Part shown: positions 49,849-60,960 of the stretch, in pieces
How positions within the stretch are numbered: the first letter of the stretch is position 1
Layout of the letters: the number at the start of each line of letters is the position of its first letter
Assembly: GCF_963678635.1 (NCBI RefSeq)
Contig: NC_087068.1
Location: 25,608,318 to 25,672,317, forward strand
Direction: 5' to 3'
DNA length: 64,000 bases
DNA from: Symsagittifera roscoffensis
Lineage: Eukaryota; Xenacoelomorpha; Acoela; Convolutidae
Position numbers and translations under genes: made by a program
Notes under the pieces: model-generated
Seen by the model: only the letters and a program-made list of their open reading frames with translations
Database searches by the model: none
What the model was told of the DNA's origin: nothing

Positions 49849-52190
49849 TTTAATTTGGTATAAGCTCTATCTAGCATGTGGTAGATCTATGTTCAGTGCT
49901 TCGAAGCGATTCACCAGACTTAGCGACTCTTGTCTACTGATGAAAATGTTGGTCCAATACAAAATCAACTCATTACAAAATAGCTGACGTAGATATACAT
50001 CCCAAAATTTGTTGCAATTTAGTTTAAAGTTCAACTCAGTTTAGTGGACAAAGCATGAACAAAAAATTGGGATTACAAATTAGCTTATTATTGTGCAATT
50101 TGTAAACAGCCGCGAAACCAAATTTACTTTTCTGCTACTCTGATATTCCTGCTATCTTGTTACATACTTAGTTTTGTTTAAAATGACAGTTGATTGACCA
50201 AGCGAACCTAAGCCACGAGCTGGGCTGCATTCAACTTTGAAAATGGATTTGTTCAGATGATTTGTTTTTTCTTCAACAATGAACATTGAGCTTTTGATTT
50301 CTGAACAATACTTTTACGAATCTAATGACTAATTTGATATTTTGAATCCAAGCAAGTATAAGAGTTTTATTGTTTGTTTCATCGACTAAACGGAAGGATA
50401 TTCGGCCTATGGTAAGTTTTTTGTCTTCATGGTCATATTCTCAAAACTTCTTTTCTTGACTGGTTTGCTAACTTGAATATGATTCGAATTTTCTGAGCGG
50501 CATTTTAAGGTTTCGTGTTTTTCATCGAAAAGTAGAAAGGAAACGAGAGTCTCTAAAAATCAGTACCTAAATTGTCAAACATAGTAGCACAATCGTAGTG
50601 CATCTTTGTTTTTATAATTCTATTTTTTTGACTGCTTAAAGAACTTGTCGCAGATCGAAAAAACAGGCTGTGTAAAGCTCCACTGCACAAATGGCTAGGT
50701 CTTGGGTTTTTCCCATTTAAAGTTTTGGCTCTCTGTAAAGTCAAGTTATGGCTCTCCGTAAAACTACCCTCCCAAGTCTGAGATTTTGGGTTCAGTGGAG
50801 AGACCTAGCTGTGGGAAGCTTTCTTGCACTAGCAGATAAACCCAAACTTTTTAAAATAAGTTATCGCCCTCGGACAAGTCATATTTTTATTTTGTTACCG
50901 TTTTTTGAAACTTTTTGACTTGTTTCGAAAACGGCTATCTTAAAACTGAAATTTTGGGCTTCCGTTTTGTTTTAAATTTTTCTTATACGTTAGCTCCAAA
51001 TTTAAAAACTTTATTTTTTGGGTTACTATTTTCTTACAAAAAAGTTGGGGTCTATACATTTTAGGTTTAAAATTCTGCTGAAACGTTTTTGGTGAGCTTA
51101 ACAAAGTCCCTTTTTCGACTTGATGGGCGTGTTACAGCGTTGTTTTGACTATTTGAAAACATTTTGTATTTTTTCGATATGGACTGTTTTATATCAAAGG
51201 TCAGCCACTCATTTTTACTCGTTTATCATAGAGTTAACGACCATGCTTGGCTTAATGAAGGTCCTGGATTCGATTGTACTCCGAAGACGTTCTTTTTGCG
51301 AATAGCCTTTTTTTGCTGGAGAAAGTAAACAGAACTGTTTCTTTTTGGCCTTAAGTATAGATTTTTCTTCTGATTCAAACAATTCTTACTATAATTGAAA
51401 GTAGTTTTGATTTCTTGCTGTAATTTATAAGTTTAACAGCTCTGATTTTGTTTACCAGCTATGTTTGTTTTCGGATAAAATATATTTTTGGCTTAAATTT
51501 ATTGAGCGTAATTGGCTTCCTTTTGCGTTGATCGATGGACAAGGTTATAATTTTATGCTTAGTTTTGCTTCAAGAGAGAAGGGTAGAAAGTTTCAAAACT
51601 TCATAGCTCATTTTTTTTTGGTCTTATAGATTTGTTTTCGTTTCAACGGGCGACTATTCATTTATTGTCGACTTAAATACTGCTTGGTGCTGCCTGATAT
51701 CTAAGAACAAATAACGCATCCAAGTAGGAAAATTCAAATATCATGTATAAAGAGTGGTTAGTTCGCTAAATTTATTTTTTTTGTAAATTTCCTGCGTAAA
51801 AATTTTGTTTTTTTTACTACAGGAAAATTTTTGCAAAATTCCTTAAGTACTTTCGTAGCAATTAAATTAAAAAACCAAAAAATAGCATGCAAAAATTTGG
51901 AAACTTTTTCTTATGGTTTTTTATTTGTTTGTAGGCAATAATGCCTTATTCACTAGCGTTCTTATTAATGTGGTCGAATTTTCATAGCAACTCTGTTATT
52001 TTTATAGCAACCGTGTAACTTAAATTTTTGCTTTCTGTTTGATTTAAGTTGCTCGGGTATCAGTTGTGCGGGGATATATAATTGTCAAAAGTTTGGAAAG
52101 GGGACTCTAGAAGGACTATTAAAAGGCGGAAGAGACATGAAATGTGAACGAGTTGATGTTAATTAATTAATTGCCAAATTTTAATCAATA
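49849..52190. other. Gene-free stretch
   Basis: AT-rich; no exon, RNA gene or repeat array recognised on either strand. Confidence 0.45.
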
Positions 52191-52200
52191 ACCAGCTACA

Positions 52201-52995
52201 GTGAAATATTACCAAAGAGAATCGTTTTTGGAGACTTTTGTAACTCGCAATCCTAACGTATTGTTTCGAGTTGGTGTTAATGGAAAAATGTTTGGATTAA
52301 TTTTTTTAAAGTCGTTGCCGGAAGGCTGTTTGTTTATAAGGTGTCAGCTGAGTTTAAAGTCACAGTACTTTATTATTGAATCAATGCTTTTGCAAAAAAT
52401 CTCAAAAAATTGTTTCCAAGACAGGAAAGAGCACTAACTCCACTCTTTAATAATTTATTCAAAGGACAGTTACACGAGTCTCTATGAAAAGGTAATAATA
52501 CTTCATAAGTCAACGATCTGTTCAGTGAGCAACAAAACTTTAGCCTAAAGCTTTGTAAATGTTAAGACGACTATTGAAATATTACCTACGAGAATCGTTT
52601 TTGGAGACTTTTGTAACTCGCAATCCTACCGTATTGTTTCGAGTTGGTGTTAATGGAAAAATGTTTGGATTAATTTTTTTAAAGTCGTTGCCGGAAGACT
52701 GTTTGTTTATAAGGTGTCAGCTGAATTTAAAGTCACAGTACTTTATTATTGAATCAATGCTTTTGCAAAAAATCTCGAAAAATTGTTTCCAAGACAGGAA
52801 AGAGCACTAACTCCACTCTTTAATAATTTATTCAAAGGACAGTTACACGAGTCTCTATGAAAAGGTAATAATACTTCATAAGTCAACGATCTGTTCAGTG
52901 AGCAACAAAACTTTAGCCTAAAGCTTTGTAAATGTTAAGACGACTATTGAAATATTACCTACGAGAATCGTTTTTGGAGACTTTTGTTAACCGCA
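52201..52995 (+). repeat. 373-bp tandem duplication with a conserved ~80-codon frame
   Basis: Two full copies and a partial third (tgaaatattacc at 52202, 52575 and 52948; period 373). Both full copies keep the same open frame (52201-52437 and 52559-52810): RESFLETFVTRNP, LFRVGVNGKMFGLIFLKSLP and YFIIESMLLQKISKN. Copy differences include three or four amino-acid changes. No family recognised; the frame may have survived only because the duplication is young. Confidence 0.8.
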
Positions 52996-53231
52996 AACTT
53001 AACAAGAATACCTAAACTTGATTGTTCCGAGCTGTCGTTGAAGAAAAATAAAATTGAACTAAAACCAAAAGCCATAACAACCTTTTTTTTTTCATTTTTA
53101 TCAATCCACACGGAATTTGAAGTTCAGAGTGTTCTATTTGCATCTGGTAAAAAAGAGCATATCAATGGCTTAAGTTGGAATGATTTATTTAACCGCTAAC
53201 GCTTTAATAGGAAAAAAGAGTGTTATTTATT

Positions 53232-53712
53232 GTTCCGACTTTCGGTACGAAAGTAACGGAATATTTGTGCTCGGGGTGGGTTTTTTTTTCTTCAGACAAA
53301 TTTCGACTTTTTAACTAGCCATTTTTGACGGAATTTTTTTATATCATTCAAAAGGTATTGTTGTCCTGAGCTTAAATTTGAAAAGATATTTCACCTGTGA
53401 TCATTTTTCGTAAAGTTATGAGGGTTTAAAGATTGCCATTTTGGCCACTTTGACCAATTTGGGACAATTAACGCGCGATATAATTCGCGCTATTAACGCG
53501 TAAGCGGAGATTTAATCCGTCTGATAAATCGTTCCAAATTGGTTGAACGAAGCTTGTTTGCCATAATTGATTTGTTATTAGGAGCGAAACTTCTCACTTT
53601 GTACTTATTATGGCGTGTGTGGAGATAATTTTCACAAAAAGTTCCAAATTAAAAAATTATCATTTCATTTTTATTTTATTTAATTTTTTCATGTTATTAC
53701 TGCTCCATAGAC
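53232..53712 (+). mobile_element. MITE family C, copy 2
   Basis: Starts gttccgactttcggtacga and matches 32279-32760 closely over nearly its whole length, including 'attaacgcgcgatataattc'. An extra 'ggccactttgacc' is present near 53440. The right end is lost. Confidence 0.8.
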
Positions 53713-54595
53713 TGCTCTATAATATGAGGCATATTAGTTCGCAAATTTTGCAAATTGACTGGTACTGCTAATGCCTCATAATTGGCGTGCGTCACTTAAG
53801 AAATTTTGTAGACTCAAAGTTTTACTCATTCAGTTTTTCCAAGTAGCGTTATCGGTCATATTTTAGCTGGTGCATGAAAGTGCAACTTCGCCTCTGTGTT
53901 GAAAGTTTTTTTATCTTGTATTAACGTGCTTCACTTAAGAGCTAGAGCATAGAAAAACCTAGTGAAGAACCAGAAGCGCTTGTTTATAAGTCATGAGTCA
54001 CCGCCCGCAGTAGCAGCTGTAACTAAAGTATGGGTAAATAAAAGTGATAGCGTACCTTATTCGTTACGTTTTCAGGGTATAACTTTGCTGCAAAAGTGCA
54101 ACCAACACTCGGGAGAGGAGTATTTGTACAATGTAAAAATCAAGAAATTAAACTTAAGCCAAATTGCGAAATCAACGAAAGTTAATATCAGAATTAATAG
54201 TTAGGGTGGCACATTTATCTCTCTTAAGAGGTAGCACATTTATCTACTGAAGAGCTTAACAAACATGCTAAGCCAAGAGTAATTATCTGTGTTGATAATT
54301 ATTTAGATCCACTGAAAGCAAATGCTACTATTTAACTCTACCTTGATTCAGTGCAAGTCAATGAATTTGAACTTCTAAGCTTCTCTCCCACCAGACTCGC
54401 CCAAAGCCCATGATCTTGCTTGGATCATTTCATAGTGAATTGATAAACTACTATCAACTGAACGTCTTAGAGCCGCAAAAAATTTTCAGATGTTTTTTTG
54501 TTATAATGATCAAATTCCCCTAGAAATACGTTGCGATAATTAATAATACTGAATTAATTATGTAAATAACTAAGAAATCAAGAAGTATTTATTCA
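53713..54595. other. Mostly gene-free stretch
   Basis: An 80-codon frame at 53962-54204 (SHESPPAVAAVTKVWVNKSD...) is less AT-rich than its surroundings, but nothing in it is recognised. 'gtgcaacttcgcctctgtgt' near 53881 matches the 3' tail of the SINE-like repeats. Confidence 0.35.
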
Positions 54596-54599
54596 AAAT

Positions 54600-55960
54600 C
54601 AACTACAGCGTTGTATGTGACGGAGACAGGTGACCGGGCGAAGTTATTAACATCCATGTGTTGGTTACAGAAGCAAAAGTCGAAATTGCAAAAGTGGAAA
54701 GTTGAATGAATATTTTTCTCAAATAGCAGTAAATTTTAATGGGAGAAATTCTCCCATGGAATAGAAGTTTAACATTCCAAAGCCTCAAACGGCATTGTGT
54801 TAGTACCCCCTCACCCACCACAAAAGCAAAACATGGATAGGCGGTAACTGTGCTTGTAGGACAGATTGTTCCGACCATAGTCTTAAAAAACAAACTTTTT
54901 TCTTTCAAATTGTCGTTTTTTCTGCGTGGTTTCTTACAAGGAGTGAACAAAAAACTACACTTTAGTTTTCGACAATTTATTCGACGGTCATAGTAAAACA
55001 AGCAAACTGGACAACAGTTTTTGAAGAAAAATTACTAGAAAACAATTAAAACAATTTAAAAAAAAATTTTTTTTACAGAAAATTTTTGTTTCTGATTCGC
55101 AAAAGGGCGTTAATAAAAGACCAAAAAAACTACTAATTATCCTCGAGTATAACTAAAAGTAAGCATAATTAAGCTATTGCAAAGGGCCTAAAAAGCATAA
55201 ATAAGCTTGCTCGCTCGCTTGCCTCGCTCGAAATTAGACGAAAAATCAAAAGTTTCCAAATGGTTTTATTATTTTTATAATGTTCGAATCACGAATGAAA
55301 GAGCTTTATTTTCCGATATCGCTCAGCTCATTCCGATGCTTTTTGTGGTACCTTATTTTGCGTGCAAAAACATTAAAACAACCGAATACAAAGCTTACAT
55401 TTTTCAATTGGTCGGAACAACTCAATGAATTTTTTGTAAACGTTCCATCACAAATCATCTTCTGGGTTCGTTGATTTCAGCAAAATTTTCTCGAATCCTT
55501 CGAAATCTCAGTAAATCTTAAATTTAAAAATTAACTAAACGATTCGACTGGAAGTCAGTAATTACAGTTGGATAGCCATGCTAATGACTAACAGCAATGT
55601 AGTTTTACCCAGAAAATGTTAAAATGATAGACTGTCGCCAAATTTTAAAGAAATAAACTTAATACTACTGATGCATTTGCAAATCCGACCAGAAATTGAC
55701 TCCATCTACGTTTGTGGATCTCAAAAAATCATTTGACACATAAGATTTTAGTTCCTTGAAGAAAGAATTTCCGCGTTGCGTACTAGTCAGTTTATGCTTG
55801 ATTTGGCTGAGAAATCATCTGCTCAAACTTGTGCAATTGGTGAGAGGCTATCGGGATTTAAAAGTTTGTCGTGCGGTGTTCCTTTGGGCTCAATGTTAAG
55901 TCCTGTTTTTTACAAGACCTGGCGTTAGTAAAAGCTAAAAAAAATAGTTGAAGCAAAATC
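54600..55960 (+). mobile_element. LINE RT remnant, duplicated segment copy 1
   Basis: Copy 1 of a ~1.37-kb tandem segmental duplication. RT motif A is visible as FVDLKKSFDT (about 55717) and motif B as CGVPLGSMLSPVFY (about 55872), as in CR1/Jockey-type non-LTR RTs ('F/D-L-S-K-A-F-D-T' and 'GVPQGS.L.P'). Stops and shifts throughout. It contains a MITE family A insertion at 54835-55419 that copy 2 lacks. Confidence 0.6.
54835..55419 (-). mobile_element. MITE family A inserted in LINE copy 1
   Basis: Reverse-oriented; ggataggcggtaactgtgct ... gttccgacc at the left, ggtcggaac at 55410-55418. Its absence from copy 2 (56100-56230) gives direct evidence that the sequence moved as a unit. Confidence 0.7.
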
Positions 55961-55964
55961 AGGT

Positions 55965-57480
55965 ACATTGTAATATATGACGGAGCAAAATTATTAACAG
56001 CTACGATTGGCTACGAAATCAAATGTCGAACTTTTAAAAGTCGAAAGTTCAATGAATATTCTTCTCAAATAGCAATAAACTTAACTGGTCAGAGTCCTCC
56101 TATGGAGTTAAAGTTTATGATTCCAAAGCCACAAACGTCATTGTGTTTTTACCCCTACCCGCAAAAGAAAATTAAATGCAGATTTTGACTGAGTATCAAA
56201 AATATATCATTATATGGGTTCCTTGATGTCAGCAATATGTTTTTTAAGTCCTTTGTACTCTCAGTAAGCCCTAAATTAAAGATTTTAACCAGCGATTCCA
56301 CGGTGCAGGGATTTTTCTTCGAAGTATTGTCAAGGTAAAAATTATTTGCATTTTTAAACGATAGATCCAAACTGGAAGTCAGTAATTACAATTCTATAGC
56401 ACTGCTATTGATTATCAGCAAAGTCTTTCTACCCAGAAAATTTTAATATGATATACTCCGACCAAAGTGGTTAATGGTTTAAAGCAATTGATGCTATTGC
56501 GGAAGTTACTGAAAAGTACCCGAATCCGACAGAAACTTGACTCCGTCTATCTTCGTGGATCTCAAAAAATAATGTGACACCGGAGATAATAGTTTTTTGG
56601 AGAGTGAAGTTGTTCCAATTGGCGAGAATTTTTCGAGTTTTTACGCAAGCTTCAGCTTAGTGTATTATTAAGAATCGTCTTTTTTAACCTAAGTCGCAAA
56701 TATTTGTGCCACTTTTGGTGCTCATTTACAGATTTTCGATAGAATGTGCTTTGACATTCGAATAGTTATAAATTTAAAAAGTTGATGCATTTTTAATTCA
56801 TCGATTGAACCGAAAAAAGCTATTTGTTTCAAACTATAACAATCATAAGAACTCGATTTCAAAATTTTCTGACTCAATATAACTCGCAATTTTTTGAAAT
56901 CAAGAATTTATACATAACGTGGCTTTGTTTTCCGATTTGTTACTTGAAAGTTAGAGTGGATGCCTTGAGTTTGTTATACTCGAAGTTTTCATTTGCAAAC
57001 TTGTCTACTTGTATTTGGTGCGACTTCTGCTGAACCGTATTGGCAATTTATTAGCATATGTGGCTGCTTTATTCGTGACTACTGTTTGTCGGTGGTTAAG
57101 CGTGCGTGGCTGAGTGGGTAGTGCGTGAGACTCGAAATCTCTAGATTGCAGTAGGTCGCTGATCGAATCCTAGACCTAGCCGAATTTTCATTAAGTCTGG
57201 ACTTATTTCTATTTTTTTTCTTATTTTACTTTATAGAGCTGCTTTTTGTTGTGTTCTCGCTAGTTTTTGCGAAGCGGAGCTTTTCCTCTGTGTAAACGTT
57301 TGTCGTGCGGTGTCACATAGGGCTCAATATTTTAAGGTTTTTTCTTTTAAGAGCGGTATGATTTGCCAGGCGTTCGTAAAAGCTCAGAGCTGTTTTTTGT
57401 TTGCGGACGTTTCAACAATCATAGGAATACGTAGAAATTATTGGAGCACATCTTTACATTTTAGGAAATGACAAACAGAG
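55965..57480 (+). mobile_element. LINE RT remnant, duplicated segment copy 2
   Basis: Same series of blocks as copy 1 ('atgacggagcaaaattatta', 'aactggaagtcagtaattac', 'cgtggatctcaaaaaataat'), with motif A near 56553 and motif B (tcgtgcggtgtcacataggg) near 57303, then a motif C-like CFLFADVSTIIG near 57395. Motifs A and B are pushed apart by the SINE-like insertion at about 56600-57298. Confidence 0.6.
56600..57298 (+). mobile_element. SINE-like composite repeat inserted in LINE copy 2
   Basis: Contains 'gctttgacattcgaatagtt', 'gttgatgcatttttaattca', a tRNA-like core (gcgtgcgtggctgagtgg at about 57100; B-box-like gatcgaatcc at 57161-57170) and the tail 'tttttgcgaagcggagcttt' ending before acgtttgtcg. 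Copy 1 of the duplication lacks it. Confidence 0.6.
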
Positions 57481-57871
57481 AAAATTGGGCAACCAGTTAA
57501 GAAATCATAGAACTTGGAGACCTACAGTTTTTTTAAATCCCATTCATTAAAACAAACCTACGCAATTGCAGGTTCAGCGGCCTCAAAAATGTTGGTTTTT
57601 GAGTGTGAAATACAGTTTAATCCACCTCTCCGTGTATTCCTTGTTACAACTGGTCTAAGGCTTGCCATTGTGTGTATTTATATAGTTGCTCCAATTTTTC
57701 ATGGCAATACCTAAGTGATGTCGCTAACACATGTTATATATTGACTTTCGTCATTTATTTTCAATTAAATTTTTAGCAGCAATTAGTAGCAATTTTTTTT
57801 TTTCGAAAATGACTTTGGTTGCTAGTAAACATCCAGCGACAAGCAGGTTCATGCATTGATCTCCATGATGC

Positions 57872-58304
57872 AGTGATTCGGGGAGGGTTCTCATGCTTGA
57901 AGGACCGAATGCTTGAAAAATTTCAACCAATCAAAATCGCTAAGCGTTTCTATTGGCTAAATGCCTTTCTCACAAAATCGAATTCACTATTAACAGAAAA
58001 TGTATTAAATCAGTCGAAAATAATCAAAAATATTACAAAATGCGGGTTACAACCGCAATACCATTCGGATAATCATCAAGATTAATGAGGTCAAAATCAT
58101 AAGAATTTTTCGGTCTTGAAAACTCATCTGCTTATTATCTAATCGGTCAATATTAACTTTAATGGCTGGATTTATTTTCTTACTTTGAGATTTTTGCGAT
58201 TTACTTTGAGATTTTGAATACTCAATTCTGATTGGCTGAAAGTAAGCTAAAATAAGTTTCAAGCATTCGGTCCCTCAAGCATGAGGGACGCCACCCAGTG
58301 ATTC
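57872..58304. mobile_element. hAT-type MITE with 8-bp target-site duplication
   Basis: An element of 417 bp (57880-58296) flanked by perfect 8-bp direct repeats AGTGATTC (57872-57879 and 58297-58304). Terminal inverted repeats of about 40 bp start GGGGAGGGTTCTCATGC at one end and GGGTGGCGTCCCTCATGC at the other, then share 'gaccgaatgcttgaaa'. Eight-bp duplications are diagnostic of hAT (and a few other) transposases. An 88-codon frame over the left end is accidental. Confidence 0.85.
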
Positions 58305-58350
58305 TCATGTGGCAGGTTGATTTGAATTGCTGCCAAAAATGGAGTGCAGC

Positions 58351-58552
58351 CAGTATTTAGACAGCCGCGTATTCATACTGGTCAGTATTTAGACAAATAC
58401 TGTATGAACCAATCAGAATCGAGAAAAAAACATAAATAATCCAAAATAAATAATAATTATTTATTAATTTCTTCTTTGTCTCGATTCTGATTGGTTGAAA
58501 CAGTATTTGTCTAAATACTGACCAGTATGAATACGCGGCTGTCTAAATACTG
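58351..58552. mobile_element. Foldback element, copy 2
   Basis: 202 bp; cagtatttagaca at 58351 and its complement ending at 58552. Inverted repeats of about 75 bp, the outer 50 bp perfect, around an AT-rich core. Same position relative to PLE sequence as copy 1 (2268-2467). Confidence 0.85.
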
Positions 58553-59395
58553 ACATGTAACCTTGTAGCTGCCAGCTCCCTTTATCACAGCCTGAAAGAT
58601 CTTGAGCAAGAGGCACGGAGAGGGACGCAGCAGACGGACTACGCAGTCCCCGGCCTGTCTTTGAACCCCAATACCTTGAACAGGGGGAAGGATTTGGGGT
58701 TGACAGGCTCAATTCTAGCAAATATACTCGGGCACAAACAACTTTTACAACAAGAAAATTGAAAACATGCTTGCCATCCCTTAGAACGGTCAAGGGAGAT
58801 CCTGGGGTAGTTCTCGATGCTGCCTACAAGGTGTTGTAGCTTACATGACAACCTAAATAATACATTGGCAAAGTATTTTTGACAAAATTGAGGGGGCAAC
58901 ATAGAAACGAACACTCAAATGGCCAGGGAGATCTTGGAGAAAACTGAGTTGGGCTCCGACGAGAGTATAATCTCCCTTGATGTAAAGAGTTTGTACACTA
59001 ATGTCCCGCTCAAGGAAGCGGTTGAAATAGCCCTGAGGAGATTATATGAGCAAGTCAACCCTCCGGAAAGATCTCGCAAGACTATGAAAAAACTACCGAA
59101 TTTGGCAGTGAGTAAGGTACACTTTAAAAGCAATGGTTTATGGTATGTACAAAAAGACAGTTTAGCAATGGGCGCCTCCCTTGCAGTAATATTGGCGAAT
59201 TTGTGGCTCAAAGAATACGAACTTGCATTAAAGAAAGAAGTGCCAAAATTGAATGTGCTAAGTGAGGGTAACAAGGAAGTGTGCCCTAGATGTCAGAAAA
59301 AGGTGACATATCGGACAAAAGGGGTAGAATGCGAAGTTTGTTTGAATTGGTACCACTTAGTGTGTTGTAACATATCGGAATCCGAATATTCTAAG
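58553..59395 (+). pseudogene. Penelope-like element, second copy, truncated
   Basis: Near-identical reverse counterpart of 1250-2267. It includes the scrambled fragment (58570-58840), ATG 58919 (MAREILEKTELGSDESIISL), RT motifs A and B, and the first half of the PHD finger (CPRC, CEVC, WYHLVC). Similarity stops at about 59390, after ISESEY, before RT motif C; beyond is unrelated AT-rich DNA. Neither the YVDD box nor the GIY-YIG domain is present, so it cannot be active. Confidence 0.8.
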
Positions 59396-60880
59396 ATTTA
59401 CTACGTTTTACCTGTCCCGATACAATTAACCGTGCGGGTGATAAAAATATCTAGTATTTCCATGCCCACTTTTTCTTTATTTTTTTCTGATAAACTAAAT
59501 TCATTCATATTCAATTATCTGTGAGATGTGGTCTTATTTTATCCCAGTATAAGATAGTCAGTTCTCATTTCTAACTCAAACTATTTATCTAATTAAACTT
59601 TCTTTCGCTCTTTTCCTATTTTTTAAAGTTATTTGTGCGCCAAATGTTTCTAATTGACACTTATTTCTGTACCGGCTGTTTTGTTCAGTAATAACTTTAA
59701 AGATTTAATTTCTGTCGCTTTTTCCAATCCGTAAGTTACTTTATTATCTTAAATTTTTTGATAGTCGCAAGGGAAGTACAAAAAAGGAAGCGGTACGTCA
59801 TATTTTGTATTGCAATTTGCGGCTCTCCTCCTTAATTCACGATTCAAGGCATCATTTTCATCTTTTTCTTTATTTCTGCGGCGCTACTGATTGTTATGAT
59901 AGTTTTGAGCTTTATTTAAGCTCAAGGTTTTATATTTACGACAACATCTGTTGTCGAGAATCAAAATTTTTAACTGCAAGTTGGAAAGTCAAGTAGTTGT
60001 GACATTTAAAGTAAATTTTATCGGGACAAAAATGATTTCCGTTGTTACGTTGAATTCCAAAATGGTACAAATAATTACATGTAATTTACTTGAACTGATT
60101 TATCGACTGTGATTTAACGGTAATTTTTTTAAAAAAAGGATGCTTTTATACGAATTAAAGGCAGTGGTTTGATGTGAACTCAGTTTACCTTATCGATTAT
60201 TTCCGCTCAGTTCAGATGTTTTTTGTATTCCTAGTGTATCGTGGTACTAAATTGTTCAATTACTAGGCGTTCAGTTTTCTTATGCCAATAAAGACCATTG
60301 CTGTATTTTCTCAATTGCGCAATAGCAAACCGGCAATTAAGGAACTTCAACCATGCACGGAAATGGGTTTTTATTTGCCCAATTGTGCTTCAACAACACC
60401 AACTTTGATGCTATGTAAAGTTAACATATTTCGATCAGCTCTTAGTTTTATAGCTAAATGTTTATATTAATAGCATTTGCTTTTTCTTTGGAGACAAATT
60501 CAACAGCAATTCCGAAATAATTGATGACTTCATTTTTCTCTTGCAACTTCGATCATTTTTCAGTTTTATTTCGTCTGTAAAGTGTATTTTGAAACAATTG
60601 AGTTATTGTAATCTAATGAGTTATTTCGCCTTAAATGGACCGTGAAACGAGCTCAAATATTTGTCATTCTATGGTTACATCCATTACTGACTACATTATA
60701 CTTGAAGAGAGAAAACATAGTGAAACATGAACTTGTTGAAACATAAATTTGTGCGTCACCACCATTTGACTTATCCAACTTACTTTGAAATCTAACATTT
60801 TAAGGAGCTTAACTGGCTGATTGCTCAAATTGAATTGAGTTATACTTTGTTTCACGTCTTCGATTGTTTTTGATAATTGA
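59396..60880. other. Gene-free stretch
   Basis: AT-rich; two ORF-like stretches (59805-59996, 60282-60470) have no recognisable content. The promoter of the DRAM-like gene must lie at the right end. Confidence 0.45.
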
Positions 60881-60960
60881 TTGTTTTTTTTTTCGTTTCA
60901 GGTACTGACTTGTATATATAAACAACTACAACTTATACAGGGACACTTAACTTTGTAAAA
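60881..60960 (+). promoter_or_regulatory. Upstream region of the DRAM-like gene: splice-acceptor-like tract and TATA-like box
   Basis: A long T tract ending tttcgtttcag (AG at 60900-60901) is followed by tatatataaa at 60913-60922, 39 bp before the ATG. The acceptor suggests a 5'-UTR intron or a spliced-leader site; the TATA-like sequence could instead be a core promoter, but leaves little room for a 5' UTR. Confidence 0.4.
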
